From the NCBI RefSeq assembly GCF_029369745.1, contig NZ_CP120210.1:5394001-5458000 (forward strand): 64,000 bases of DNA, read 5' to 3'. Below, in pieces: positions 9,025 through 17,802 of this stretch. Origin of the DNA: Amycolatopsis sp. QT-25. Its GTDB lineage: Bacteria > Actinomycetota > Actinomycetes > Mycobacteriales > Pseudonocardiaceae. The notes under the pieces are model-generated. The model made no database searches. It saw only the letters and a list, made by a program, of their open reading frames with translations, and was not told where the DNA came from. Numbering within the stretch: position 1 is the stretch's first letter; each line of letters begins with the position of its first letter. The translations under genes and the position numbers were made by a program.

Positions 9025-10587
9025 TCAGGACTTGGGGATCGCGAGCGTGGTGGCCCGGGTGCGGCCCCGCAGGATGACGTCCTCCGTCGCCTTCCACTGC
9101 GCGGCCTCGTCCTCGGCCGCCGACTCGATCGCCGTCCAGGAAGCGAGCAACCGGGCTTCGACGTTCTTCGCCAGTTCGGTCAGCCGGGCGGCTTCGTTGA
9201 CCGGGTCGCCGATCACCGTGTACTCGAAGCGCCGCGGATCGCCGACGTTCCCGGCGACCACCTCACCCGTCGCCACGCCGATCCCGGCCGGGCAGTCGGG
9301 CACCTCGGCCGCCAGCCTGCGCGAAATCGCCCGGCCCGCGGACAGCGCGAGGGTCGCGTGGTCCTCCAGCCGCACCGGCGCGCCGAAGATCGCCAGCGCG
9401 GCGTCCCCGACGAACTTGTTGACCAGCCCGTGGTTGCGGTCGACCTCGTCGACCACCACCGCGAAGAACCGGTTGAGCAGGCCGACGACCTCCTCGGGCG
9501 GACGGCTCGCGGCCAGCGTGGTCGAGCCGATCAGGTCGACGAACAACACCGACACCGTCCGCACCGTGCCGCCGAGTTCGGCGGAGGTGCGCATCGCCTC
9601 GATCGCGACGTCCTCGCCGACGTGCCTGCCGAACAGGTCGCGCAAACGTTCGCGTTCGGCGAGACCGGCGGCCATGCCGTTGAAGCCCGCCTGCAGCAGA
9701 CCGAGTTCGGTGCCGTCGTAGACCGGGATCTCCACGGCGAAGTCGCCGGCCCGCACCCGGCCCAGCGCGTGCTGCACCGACCGGATCGGGTTCACCACGG
9801 CGCGGGCGGTGAACACGGTCACCAGCAGACCGAAGACCAGTACCACCAGGCCGAGCACGATGACCGAGACGGCGAGCTTCGTGGTCGACACGTCGCCGCG
9901 CGCCCACGCCAGCACCCCCGTGACCACCAGTCCCGCCACCGGTACGCCGGTGCCGAGGCACCAGAACAGCAGCATCCGCAGGTTGACCCCGCCGCTGAGC
10001 CGCCGGGCAGGCGAGGTGCCCGTCAGCGCCAAGGCCGCGTACGGCCGCAGGATGAACTCGCCCGCCAGGTAGGCGATCGCGCAGACGACCACCCCCGCGA
10101 ACGCGACGACGAGCAGTTCGGTGAGCACGACCCGCGGCTGCACCAGCGCGGCCAGCACGCCGAAGACCACGGTCGCGACACCCCACAGCACCGCCTGGAC
10201 CAACGTCAGGCGCAACGGGACACGAAGACTCGCCGCGCGCTCCGCTTCGGTCGGCGTCCGGCCGTCGGCCGCCCAGCGCAACGTCCGCAACGCGCCGCGG
10301 GTGCCCCACAGCGCACCCACCACCACGGCGGACACGACGTAGACGGGGACCGCGATCGCGGTGACCCGCACGAGTTCACCCGACATGCCGGGAGCGGGCA
10401 TGAGCAGGGCCGCCAGCCCGACCACGACCAGCGCGCCGATGACGTTGGTCGCGATCAGCGTCCCGGTGAGCAGCCCTTGGACGCGACGCCGCAGCACGGC
10501 CGGGTCCTGATCGAGCGGACCGAGCAGCCAGGAGCCGAACGGTCCTTGCCCGCGGCCCCGAACAGTGGAGTCGTTGTCTGATCGCAC
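9025..10587 (-). CDS. Membrane-anchored class III adenylate/guanylate cyclase with HAMP domain
   Basis: 520 residues. Six hydrophobic segments occupy about residues 35-265 (TGTLIATNVIGALVVVGLAA; VLWGVATVVFGVLAALV; AVSVIVLGLVVLVFGLLVT). A HAMP linker follows (ARAVVNPIRSVQHALGRVRA), then a C-terminal cyclase homology domain from about 335. The catalytic metal-binding aspartates are present (VLFVDLIGST; NKFVGDAALAIFG), as is the N...R pair of the transition-state site (DPVNEAARL). It is the architecture of the mycobacterial Rv1318c-Rv1320c cyclases. It probably converts ATP to cAMP in response to a membrane or environmental cue. Monocistronic. Confidence 0.93.
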   Translation of the reverse strand: MRSDNDSTVRGRGQGPFGSWLLGPLDQDPAVLRRRVQGLLTGTLIATNVIGALVVVGLAALLMPAPGMSGELVRVTAIAVPVYVVSAVVVGALWGTRGALRTLRWAADGRTPTEAERAASLRVPLRLTLVQAVLWGVATVVFGVLAALVQPRVVLTELLVVAFAGVVVCAIAYLAGEFILRPYAALALTGTSPARRLSGGVNLRMLLFWCLGTGVPVAGLVVTGVLAWARGDVSTTKLAVSVIVLGLVVLVFGLLVTVFTARAVVNPIRSVQHALGRVRAGDFAVEIPVYDGTELGLLQAGFNGMAAGLAERERLRDLFGRHVGEDVAIEAMRTSAELGGTVRTVSVLFVDLIGSTTLAASRPPEEVVGLLNRFFAVVVDEVDRNHGLVNKFVGDAALAIFGAPVRLEDHATLALSAGRAISRRLAAEVPDCPAGIGVATGEVVAGNVGDPRRFEYTVIGDPVNEAARLTELAKNVEARLLASWTAIESAAEDEAAQWKATEDVILRGRTRATTLAIPKS

Positions 10588-10874
10588 CCGTGTCCCACCC
10601 GTTCACCCCGGTTCGAGTGAACGACTGTACACCGAAGCGGCGCCGTCGTCAGCGGACGGTGCCGGAGCCGATCAGTGTCGTCGCGTCGGGTTCGGTCACG
10701 CCGTAGGCAGCGCGGTGAAATCAGCGGCCACGGTGCCGAAAGCGCGCTTCGGGAGACAGGTCGCGGCGACATCCGGTTCGCGCCCCGTGGGAACACGCCT
10801 GCGACGGACGGAGGCAGCGGGAACCTCCATCCAGTGGGCGAATCGCGCACCGTTCCGGCCCTAACGTGGTCGAC

Positions 10875-11129
10875 ATGAGGAAAACCTTGCTCGGCCTGCT
10901 CGGCGCGGCCGCCGTCATGGGCGCGATCGCCACCCCGGCTTCCGCGACTTCACTCGAAACCAGGGAATTCGTCGGCCACGGATCGAGCGATTTCGGCCTC
11001 GCGTTGTTCCACGCCCGCCACGACGCCAGGACCCAGGCGGAACAGGCCGGCTTCACCGACTGCGAGGAGTACTTCAAGCTGGTCATCTCACCCTACGACG
11101 CGACGGTCTTCTGGCGCTGCACCCGCTGA
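10875..11129 (+). CDS. Small secreted protein of unknown function
   Basis: 84 residues from ATG 10875. Sec signal peptide MRKTLLGLLGAAAVMGAIAT with an ASA cleavage site near residue 23. The mature part (about 60 residues) has two cysteines (DCEEYF and FWRCTR) that could form a disulfide. Family not recognised; similar short secreted proteins are common in actinomycetes. Start chosen because the signal peptide begins there; a GTG three codons upstream is the alternative. Confidence 0.7.
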   Translation: MRKTLLGLLGAAAVMGAIATPASATSLETREFVGHGSSDFGLALFHARHDARTQAEQAGFTDCEEYFKLVISPYDATVFWRCTR

Positions 11130-11163
11130 CCCGCGGCTCCGAGCACGCGAGTTACGCCTTCGA

Positions 11164-11886
11164 TCACGCGAGTTCCGTGCCTGGACACGCGGCCACCACG
11201 CGGGACAACTCGGCGGTGCCGTCGAAGAGCGCCCGCGAGCGGGCCGTGATCCCGGCGTCCCGCACGGAGAGCGCCGCCGCGACGTCCTCCAGCCGCCGGG
11301 ATCGCCGCAGCTCCGGCATCAACGCCCGCAGGGGCGCGACGCGATACCCGGCCAGCCGCAGCTGCTGCACGATCCGCGCGTCCCGCACCTGGGCCGGCGT
11401 GTACCGCCGGGTCCCCCGCTCATCGCGGCCGGGGACGACGAGCCGTTCCGCGTCCCAATGGCGCAACGTCGAAGGGCGCACGCCGAGCGCCGACGCGAGT
11501 TCGGAGACGCTCATCGAGTCCGAACCGCGGACGTCTTCGATCGGTTCGCGGGAGATCACCCGGACGGCTTCCCTGGCCTCTTCGAGGTCCGCCCGTTCGG
11601 CGGCGAGCCCGGCGTGGGCGGCGTCGAGGAGCGCGAGGACGCCGGGGAGCGGATCCCGATGCAGAGCGCGGACGATCCTCTTCGCCTCGACCGGCCCCAC
11701 TCCGGCGGCGAGCGCGCGATAAGCCAGCGCGGACCGGAGGTGGATCTCCTCGTAGCTGCGGTAGCCCGAGGCGGTCCGTGTCGCCGCCGGGAGCACGCCG
11801 TCACGTTCGAGATCACGCACCTGCTGCACCGAGCAACCCGCCCGGCGAGCGATCTCCGCGGTGCGCAGCGATTTGAGACTTGACAC
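11164..11886 (-). CDS. TioE-like regulator with two MerR helix-turn-helix domains
   Basis: 240 residues containing two MerR-type DNA-binding regions in tandem: residues about 9-70 (TAEIARRAGCSVQQVRDLER; ASGYRSYEEIHL) and about 126-190 (SVSELASALGVRPSTLRHWD; RRYTPAQVRDARIV). This double arrangement is that of TioE-family regulators. No C-terminal metal-binding cysteines, so it is not a metal sensor. Divergent from the DUF6194 gene; the short gap 11887-11933 must hold both promoters. A paralogue of the same build lies 0.6 kb away on the other strand. Confidence 0.85.
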   Translation of the reverse strand: MSSLKSLRTAEIARRAGCSVQQVRDLERDGVLPAATRTASGYRSYEEIHLRSALAYRALAAGVGPVEAKRIVRALHRDPLPGVLALLDAAHAGLAAERADLEEAREAVRVISREPIEDVRGSDSMSVSELASALGVRPSTLRHWDAERLVVPGRDERGTRRYTPAQVRDARIVQQLRLAGYRVAPLRALMPELRRSRRLEDVAAALSVRDAGITARSRALFDGTAELSRVVAACPGTELA

Positions 11887-11933
11887 CTTCAGCCCCTCGA
11901 AACCGTACCCGGACCCTCCACAAGCACTTTAAT

Positions 11934-12425
11934 GTGACGCTTGAGCACGTGAACATCGACGACATCATCGGCCTCGTGGCCGACCTCGACGGCGTCCTGA
12001 CCCTCACGCCGGGACCAGGCGACGAGTGGCCGGAGCTCAGCTGGGGCGACGCGTTCTTCTACTACTCCCCCGACGGCGTCGTCCCGGCGAACGTCCAGCC
12101 CTTCGCGACGGTCGTGACCAAGAACTATCCCGGCGACGAGACCTCGCGGCTGGACCGGCCGGGCACCTTCCGGGTGAACATCCACGCGGGCAAGGAGGAG
12201 TTCACCCGCCTGCTCGGCCGCGCTCCCCGGGACGCGGCGGACACCGACGTCGACCCCGCCGCCGCGGACACCGTGCTCGCCCATCCCCTCTACGGGGCCG
12301 CGGGCTGGCTGGCGGTGGTGAACCCGGCGTCGAAGACCGAAGCCACCGTCCGCGCACTGCTCGGCACGGCTTACCGGCTCGCCCGCACGCGGTACGAACG
12401 CCGCGCGGATTCCTCACGCGGTTAA
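11934..12425 (+). CDS. DUF6194 family protein
   Basis: Cytoplasmic protein of about 163 residues (GTG 11934; GTG 11949 is equally possible). The core resembles the DUF6194 family: IDDIIGLVADLDGVLTL, WGDAFFYYSPDG, PFATVVTKNYPGDETS, RPGTFRVNIHAGKEEF. Function is unknown; the fold recalls small-molecule binding or YjbR/DUF1801-like proteins. Followed after 21 bases by a MerR/TioE-like gene, with which it forms an operon. Confidence 0.82.
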   Translation: MTLEHVNIDDIIGLVADLDGVLTLTPGPGDEWPELSWGDAFFYYSPDGVVPANVQPFATVVTKNYPGDETSRLDRPGTFRVNIHAGKEEFTRLLGRAPRDAADTDVDPAAADTVLAHPLYGAAGWLAVVNPASKTEATVRALLGTAYRLARTRYERRADSSRG

Positions 12426-12446
12426 CGGAACGAATATCGTGAGGCG

Positions 12447-13151
12447 GTGGGCCGAACCCTTCACCCCCGCGAACGGCTCAGGCCAATCGACCTGGCCCGT
12501 GAGCACGGCCTGTCCACGCAGGCCGTCCGCAACTACGAGGCGGACGGCATTCTGCCCGCCGCCGAACGCGGTCCGCAGGGCTATCGCACCTACACGCCCC
12601 GGCACGCCCAGGCCCTGCGGACGTTCTTGGCCCTCGTGCCAGGGCACGGCCACGCGACGGCGGCGTCGATCATGGAGGCGGTCAATCGAGACGCGGCCGA
12701 GGAGGCCCTCCGGCTCGTCGACGAGAGCCACGCGCAGCTGCTCGAGGACCGCCGCACCCTCCAGACCGTCGCGGACGCGCTCCGCGAGCTCGAACCCGTG
12801 CCGCAGGAGCGGGGCGAGCTGTTCGTCGGTCCGCTGGCCCGGAAACTCGGCGTCCGGCCCGCCACGCTGCGCGAGTGGGAGCGGGCGGGCCTTCTGCGGC
12901 CCGGACGCGATCCGCGGACCGGTTACCGCGTCTACGGCCCGGCCGACGTGCGCGACGCCAAGCTGACCCGTCAGCTCCGGCGGGGCGGCTACCGGCTGGA
13001 GCGGATAGCGCCGCTGATCGACCAGGTTCGCTCGGCCGGAGGTGTCGTTCCACTCGAGTCGACGCTGAGCGACTGGCACGCGCGGCTCTCGGCGCGAGGC
13101 CGCGCCCTGCTCTCCGGCGCAGCGGCACTGAACACCTACCTCGATTGCTGA
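12447..13151 (+). CDS. TioE-like regulator with two MerR helix-turn-helix domains
   Basis: 234 residues, start GTG 12447. The two MerR modules are at about residues 13-70 (RPIDLAREHGLSTQAVRNYE; GPQGYRTYTPRHAQAL) and about 130-195 (GPLARKLGVRPATLREWERA; TGYRVYGPADVRDAKL). Same architecture as the minus-strand gene at 11164-11886, from which it probably arose by duplication around the DUF6194 gene. The likely function is an autoregulator of this small locus. Confidence 0.85.
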   Translation: MGRTLHPRERLRPIDLAREHGLSTQAVRNYEADGILPAAERGPQGYRTYTPRHAQALRTFLALVPGHGHATAASIMEAVNRDAAEEALRLVDESHAQLLEDRRTLQTVADALRELEPVPQERGELFVGPLARKLGVRPATLREWERAGLLRPGRDPRTGYRVYGPADVRDAKLTRQLRRGGYRLERIAPLIDQVRSAGGVVPLESTLSDWHARLSARGRALLSGAAALNTYLDC

Positions 13152-13214
13152 CACTTTCAAGACAATGACACTTCCACGCAATTGAATTCGCGACGATTCA
13201 CGCCTTTACGCCTA

Positions 13215-13249
13215 CGAAAGTAGGACCGTGATCACGGAACCTACTTTCG
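13215..13249. repeat. Nested palindrome CGAAAGTAGG...CCTACTTTCG
   Basis: Ten-base arms (13215-13224 and 13240-13249) enclose a second perfect palindrome, CCGTGATCACGG (13226-13237). It lies between the MerR gene and the protease gene. It could act as a terminator for the MerR operon or be a dispersed palindromic repeat of this genus. Confidence 0.7.
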
Positions 13250-13369
13250 GCGCTACGGCGGCGAAGACGGGCGCTCGTACTGTGCGTCACGTCGAGATGA
13301 ACCGCCCGGTCCCTGCCTTTCCACCTATTCCGGCGGTTCGTCGTTCCCTCTTTGTCGAAGGAAATTCGC

Positions 13370-14530
13370 ATGCGAATTCGCGGACCCGTCATGTTCACCC
13401 TGCTGAGCGTCTGCGCCGGAATCGGCGCGTTCGCCGTCCCGGCGACCGCCGCGCCGGTGACCGCCTACGACCAGACGATGTTGGAGACCCTCGCCGCCCA
13501 GCTGCGCGTCAGCCCGCTTCAGGCCGCGCAGAAACTGGACCACGAGAAGAACCTGATCGCCTCGCTCGAGAGCGTCAGAACACGCGGTCTCCACACCGAC
13601 GGCGCGTACTTCGACGACGCCGGCGCCCTCGTGGTGAACGCCGCCGACGCCGGCTCCGCCGAAGCACTCCGGTCGGCCGGGCTGACCCCGCGCACCGGCG
13701 CCCGCGGCGAGAACGCGCTGAACGCCCTGTCCGCCACCGTCGGCAAGGTGATCGGCGAGGACGTCGGCCAGGTGCAGGCGTGGGGTCCGGAACTCGCGGC
13801 CGACAAGGTCGTCGTCACCGTGCAGCCGGGTGCCGACAGCACCCTCGTGCGCCGCCTCACCGCACTGCCCGGCGTGGCGGTCCAGACCGGTGTCGCCAAC
13901 GGCAACACCACGCAGGCCGACGTCATCCCCGGCCAGATCATGGACCTCGACCCCGGCACCAACTGCTCGCTCGGCTTCCCCGGCACCACGAGCAACGGCA
14001 ACAACGTGCTGCTCACCGCCGGGCACTGCGTCGAAGGCAACCCGGACATCCTGAACCGCAACGGCGTCCACATCGGACGGGGCGTCGCCACCCAGTTCCC
14101 GTCGGCCGACATGGGTCTGATGGACATCGACGCCGAGGACACCGGCCGCGGCTACGTGGACACCCGCAAGGGCACCACGGTGCGGATCACCGGCAGCTCG
14201 AAGGCGCCGGTCGGCACCACGCTGTGCAAGGCGGGCAACACCACCGGCTGGACCTGCGGCAAGATCACCGCCTACAACCAGACCGTCCGCTACAGCGGCG
14301 AAAGCGTCGCCACCTCCGGGCTGGCGAAGTCGACCGTCTGCACCGAGGGCGGTGACAGCGGCGGCGCCTACATCGCGGGCAACACCGCGCAGGGCATGAC
14401 CTCCGGCGGCCCCGCCGACGGGCACGACTGCGGCTACAACCAGGGCGCCAACGCCACCGGTTCGTACTCGTACTACCAGCCCGTCGTGGACGCGGCGAAC
14501 AAGTACGGGGTCACGCTGACCCGTTCCTGA
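13370..14530 (+). CDS. Secreted S1-family serine protease (streptogrisin/alpha-lytic type) with propeptide
   Basis: 386 residues from ATG 13370, with GAAGGA just upstream. Sec signal peptide (MFTLLSVCAGIGAFAVPATA) and a propeptide of about 150 residues with the alpha-lytic pro-domain pattern (VIGEDVGQVQAWGPELAADK). The mature chymotrypsin-fold protease has its triad as LLTAGHC (His), ADMGLMDI (Asp) and EGGDSGGAY (Ser). Cysteine pairs flank the His and Ser motifs as in streptogrisins. Predicted extracellular protein degradation. A strong hairpin follows the stop. A relic of a related protease lies at 37884-38141. Confidence 0.95.
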   Translation: MRIRGPVMFTLLSVCAGIGAFAVPATAAPVTAYDQTMLETLAAQLRVSPLQAAQKLDHEKNLIASLESVRTRGLHTDGAYFDDAGALVVNAADAGSAEALRSAGLTPRTGARGENALNALSATVGKVIGEDVGQVQAWGPELAADKVVVTVQPGADSTLVRRLTALPGVAVQTGVANGNTTQADVIPGQIMDLDPGTNCSLGFPGTTSNGNNVLLTAGHCVEGNPDILNRNGVHIGRGVATQFPSADMGLMDIDAEDTGRGYVDTRKGTTVRITGSSKAPVGTTLCKAGNTTGWTCGKITAYNQTVRYSGESVATSGLAKSTVCTEGGDSGGAYIAGNTAQGMTSGGPADGHDCGYNQGANATGSYSYYQPVVDAANKYGVTLTRS

Positions 14531-14538
14531 CGAAGAAC

Positions 14539-14576
14539 GCCCGATGGCGGGGAGCGCCTGCTCCCCGCCATCGGGC
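14539..14576. terminator. Bidirectional terminator hairpin
   Basis: 17-base perfect stem (14539-14555 with 14560-14576) and a GCCT loop, followed by TTT on the plus strand. It sits between the convergent protease (stop 14530) and DinB gene (stop 14581), so it can serve both. Confidence 0.9.
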
Positions 14577-14580
14577 TTTG

Positions 14581-15060
14581 TCACGCGTTCAGGATCTGCT
14601 CCCGCAGGATGTCGGCGTGGCCGCCGTGCTGGGCGAGTTCACGCAGCATGTGCAGGTACACCCAGCGCAGCGGAAGCGGACCCCGCCGGTTGCCGTGGAG
14701 CAGGTCGTCCAGGTCGAGGGCCGACGCCGCCTTGCGCGACGCCTCGCAGGCTTCGCGATACGCCTGCCGCACGGTGGCGATCGTGTCCTCCTCGTCGAGG
14801 ACGAACGATTCGTCAGGGGTGGCGGGGAGACCGATCTCGGTACGCGGGCGGCAGGTGACGGCTTCGTCGAACCACACCTTCTCCACGAAGGTCGCGTGCT
14901 TCACGAGACCGAGCAGGGTCGTGCGGGAGGGGACGAGCGAGCGGCGCGCCTGCTCCTCGGTCAGTCCCTCCAGGCAGTCGTCGAGCACCTGGCGATGCTC
15001 GTCGAGGAACACCTCGAACTGTTCGCGGAAGCGATGGTTGAGGACGTCCAACGAAGGCAT
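14581..15060 (-). CDS. DinB/DUF664 family protein
   Basis: 159 residues from ATG 15060 (MPSLDVLNHRFREQFEVFLD). Four-helix DinB fold of thiol-dependent transferases. Putative metal-binding histidines: VKHATFVEKVW early, and the C-terminal ELAQHGGHADILREQ. Members use low-molecular-weight thiols such as mycothiol, or have unknown roles. A second DinB gene lies 1 kb downstream on the same strand. Confidence 0.88.
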   Translation of the reverse strand: MPSLDVLNHRFREQFEVFLDEHRQVLDDCLEGLTEEQARRSLVPSRTTLLGLVKHATFVEKVWFDEAVTCRPRTEIGLPATPDESFVLDEEDTIATVRQAYREACEASRKAASALDLDDLLHGNRRGPLPLRWVYLHMLRELAQHGGHADILREQILNA

Positions 15061-15121
15061 CGGGGAAGAGGACACGGCCGAAGCATGGCAAAAGTCTTCG
15101 AGCACGGGCAACCGAGATGTC

Positions 15122-16093
15122 CTACTTCAGGAACTCGACCAGTTCGGCGCGCACGAACTCCGGATTCTCCTCGGCGAGCCAGTGTCCCGCCCGCGGCACG
15201 TCGACCGCGCGGACCAGGTTCGCGACACGGGGTGCCAGAGTGGCCTTCTGTGGTTCGAGCAGACCTTCGGCGGTCATCAGCAGGGTGGGCGTGGTGATGG
15301 GTTTCGCGCCGGCGTTCGCGGTCGCGTCCCGGCCGAGCGTGCGGTAGAGCTCGAAGCCGCCGTGCAGGACCTCCGGCCGGGTGTAGGTGCGGGCGTACTC
15401 GTCGACCTCGGCGTCGTCGAAGGGTGCCGGTGCTCCAGGACCGCCGAACGCGGTCCCCGAGTAGGCGACCTGGGGATAGAACAGGGACAGGTACTCGCGG
15501 ACGTCGTCGCCGACGACCGCCTCGGGCACCGTCTTCTGCGAGTGGAAGGCGATGTGCCAGCTCAGGTTCCGGTAAGCCGTCGCGTCGAGCGCGGGACCCG
15601 GCAACGGCAGGTCGAGATAGGCGAGTTTGGTGAGGTCACCGGGGAACTGCGCGGCGTACTGGAACGCCACCGCGGCGCCGAGGTCGTGGCCGGCGATCCG
15701 GGCGTCCCGCAGGCCGAGCCGTCCGGCGACCAGGCCGTGGACGTAGCGGGCCAAGGTGGCTTTGTCGTAGCCGGGTGGTGAGCCGGTGCTGTCGCCGAGA
15801 CCGGGCAGGTCGAGGGCGTACACCGTGAAGTGCTCGGCCAGCGCGGGCATGACGCGGTGCCAGCCGTACCAGGTCTGTGGCCAGCCGTGCAGCAGGACGA
15901 GCGGAGCCCCCTTCCCGCCGGTGACGTAGTGCATCTTCACCCCGTCGACGTCGGCGAACTCGTGGCGGAACTGCCGAGAGAAAGCCGCGTCGCCGCGGGT
16001 GATGCGCTCGTAGGGCGGAGCGGTGGCCGAGGGCGAACCGCAGGCGGTCGACAGGACGAGGGCCGCGACGAACGCGGCGGCTCGGTGAAGCAT
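15122..16093 (-). CDS. Lipoprotein alpha/beta hydrolase (epoxide-hydrolase-like)
   Basis: 323 residues. Signal peptide MLHRAAAFVAALVLSTACGS with a lipobox (LSTAC), so it is predicted to be anchored on the outer face of the membrane. Alpha/beta hydrolase fold: oxyanion motif LLHGWPQTWYGWH, nucleophile Asp in IAGHDLGAAVAF, catalytic His in PRAGHWLAEENPEF. Asp rather than Ser as nucleophile points to epoxide hydrolase or dehalogenase chemistry. Substrate unknown. The same-strand gap to the neighbouring DinB gene is short. Confidence 0.9.
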   Translation of the reverse strand: MLHRAAAFVAALVLSTACGSPSATAPPYERITRGDAAFSRQFRHEFADVDGVKMHYVTGGKGAPLVLLHGWPQTWYGWHRVMPALAEHFTVYALDLPGLGDSTGSPPGYDKATLARYVHGLVAGRLGLRDARIAGHDLGAAVAFQYAAQFPGDLTKLAYLDLPLPGPALDATAYRNLSWHIAFHSQKTVPEAVVGDDVREYLSLFYPQVAYSGTAFGGPGAPAPFDDAEVDEYARTYTRPEVLHGGFELYRTLGRDATANAGAKPITTPTLLMTAEGLLEPQKATLAPRVANLVRAVDVPRAGHWLAEENPEFVRAELVEFLK

Positions 16094-16106
16094 GGAAGTC
16101 TCCGTT

Positions 16107-16571
16107 TCAGCGCCCGGTGGCGCCGTCGATCAGTTCACGCAGGATGTCGGCGTGCCCCGCGTGCCGTGCGGTTTCCTCGATCAGATGAGTCAGCGTCCAG
16201 CGCCGTGATCCCCGGCGGGGCCCCGCCGCGTCGAGGCCGTTCCAGGACGCGATTTCGGCGTTCGCCTCGGCGATGGTTCCCCGGTAGGCGGCGAGAATCG
16301 ACACCGTCGTGTCGTCAGGGCCCGGCTGGAACGTCGCTTTCCAGTCGGTGACCCGGTGGCCGAGCAGCCAGTACCGTTCCACCTGGGTCAAATGCCCGAC
16401 CAGGCCCAGCAGGTTCGTCCCCGACGGCACGCCGGGTGCCCGGGCCTGCTCTTCCGGTATTCCTTCGGCCTTCGCCGCGATGGCGGAACGCAGGTGGTCG
16501 AGGAACCCGGTGAGCACGTCTTTCTCACCAGGGCCCGTCGAAGGCGGCCCGGCGTCGCGTGCACGGCTCAT
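16107..16571 (-). CDS. DinB family protein
   Basis: 154 residues from ATG 16571. DinB/DUF664 pattern with LLGLVGHLTQVERYWLLGHR and the C-terminal LIEETARHAGHADILRELID, giving the usual histidine triad. Its ATG overlaps the stop of the methyltransferase gene (ATGA, 16568-16571), so the two are co-translated. Only weakly similar to the DinB protein at 14581-15060. Confidence 0.9.
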   Translation of the reverse strand: MSRARDAGPPSTGPGEKDVLTGFLDHLRSAIAAKAEGIPEEQARAPGVPSGTNLLGLVGHLTQVERYWLLGHRVTDWKATFQPGPDDTTVSILAAYRGTIAEANAEIASWNGLDAAGPRRGSRRWTLTHLIEETARHAGHADILRELIDGATGR

Positions 16572-17176
16572 CGCCCCGCCCTCCGCAGGATCAGGACGTG
16601 GTCGATGACGGTCGCTGTCCGGCCCGCCGGGCCGGTGGCCAGGCGTTCTGCCGCCTCCGCACGGTCGATCGACCATTCCGCCGGGTCGAGATCCAGTTCG
16701 GCCGCCACGTCGTCGGGAGTGGGGTACTCGGCGTCCTGGTCCCACGACCAGGGCGCGGCGGAGCCGTGATCGACGACGACCAGCCGCCCGCCGGGGTTCA
16801 CCGCACCCGCGGCGGTGCGCAGCACGCGGGCTCGATCCAGCTCGAACGGAGTATGGAAGTACTGTGCTGACACCAGGTCGAAGGTGCCGTCGGGGAAGCC
16901 TTCGGCGAGATCGACCCGGAGCGCCGTGATCGGTCCACCGCGTGCCCGGAGCGCGCGCACGGCCGCTCCGGAGAGGTCGACCGCGGTCACCCGCCAGCCT
17001 CGGGCGGCCAGCCACAACGCGTCGCCCCCGCTCCCGCAGCCCAGGTCGAGCGCGGTGCCCGGGGACATTCTCCCGACGATCTCGACCAGCCTCGCGTTCA
17101 CCTTCGGCGTTCCGGCGCCACGCCGTTCGTGGAGTTCGTCCCAGAAATCCGTCGCGTTCATGACCCCCACCTTCAC
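16568..17176 (-). CDS. Class I SAM-dependent methyltransferase
   Basis: 202 residues (197 if ATG 17161 is used). Rossmann motif I ALDLGCGSGGDALWLAARGW, the acidic ribose-binding loop VTAVDLSG, and motif IV LVSAQYFHTPFEL are present; size and layout match small-molecule methyltransferases (TehB/UbiE-like). Divergent from an XRE-cupin regulator across a dyad that probably controls it, and coupled to a DinB gene. Substrate unknown; such trios are often detoxification or resistance loci (inference). Confidence 0.9.
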   Translation of the reverse strand: MKVGVMNATDFWDELHERRGAGTPKVNARLVEIVGRMSPGTALDLGCGSGGDALWLAARGWRVTAVDLSGAAVRALRARGGPITALRVDLAEGFPDGTFDLVSAQYFHTPFELDRARVLRTAAGAVNPGGRLVVVDHGSAAPWSWDQDAEYPTPDDVAAELDLDPAEWSIDRAEAAERLATGPAGRTATVIDHVLILRRAGR

Positions 17177-17203
17177 CTCGGAGCAGCCGGATTGGCACGA
17201 AAA

Positions 17204-17220
17204 CTTGCCGACCTGGCAAG
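17204..17220. promoter_or_regulatory. Operator-like dyad CTTGCC-N5-GGCAAG
   Basis: Six-base inverted repeat in the 53-base gap between the divergent methyltransferase and XRE-cupin genes, ten bases upstream of the regulator start. Probable binding site of the XRE-cupin protein, controlling both directions. Confidence 0.65.
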
Positions 17221-17229
17221 ATCGACGGC

Positions 17230-17802
17230 ATGGCGGACGAGACGGACGAGGTACTGGACTCGGTGGGCCCCCGGTTGCGCGCCCTGCGCAAACACCGTGG
17301 CCTGACCCTGGCCGCGTTGTCGGCGGCGACCGGGATCTCGGAGAGCACCTTGTCGCGCCTGGAAAGCGGCGGACGGCGGCCCACCCTGGAGCTGCTGCTC
17401 CCGCTGGCCCGCGTGCACGGCGTGCCGCTCGACGACCTCGTCGGCGCTCCCCGTACCGGCGACCCGCGGATCCATGTGCGGCCGATTCATCGGCACGGCA
17501 TGACGTTCCTGCCGCTCACCCGGCGCGCCGGCGGGGTGCAGGCGTTCAAGATGCTCATCCCCGGCCGTGACGGACCGGCGGAACCCAGCCCGAAGACCCA
17601 CGGCGGCTACGAATGGGTGTATGTCCTCAATGGACGACTGCGGCTGGTGGTCGGCGACCGCGACCTGGTGCTGCCGCCCGGGGAGGCCGCCGAGTTCGAC
17701 ACCGCGCTGCCGCATTGGCTCGGCTCGGCCGACGGTCACGCCGTCGAAACGCTCGTCCTGTTCGGACCGCAGGGCGAACGCGCCCACGTCCGGCCACGCT
17801 GA
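17230..17802 (+). CDS. XRE-family regulator with C-terminal cupin sensor domain
   Basis: 190 residues. XRE helix-turn-helix at about 14-68 (RLRALRKHRGLTLAALSAAT; ISESTLSRLESGGRRPTLEL) followed by a cupin at about 110-185 (GGYEWVYVLNGRLRLVVGDR; LPPGEAAEFDTALPHWLG). Proteins of this plan bind a small ligand in the cupin and repress adjacent genes. The divergent methyltransferase-DinB operon is the likely target. Confidence 0.92.
   Translation: MADETDEVLDSVGPRLRALRKHRGLTLAALSAATGISESTLSRLESGGRRPTLELLLPLARVHGVPLDDLVGAPRTGDPRIHVRPIHRHGMTFLPLTRRAGGVQAFKMLIPGRDGPAEPSPKTHGGYEWVYVLNGRLRLVVGDRDLVLPPGEAAEFDTALPHWLGSADGHAVETLVLFGPQGERAHVRPR

Noticed and set aside
13215..13249. Riboswitch upstream of the secreted protease
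   Set aside because: Only simple nested palindromes are visible, with no conserved riboswitch core.
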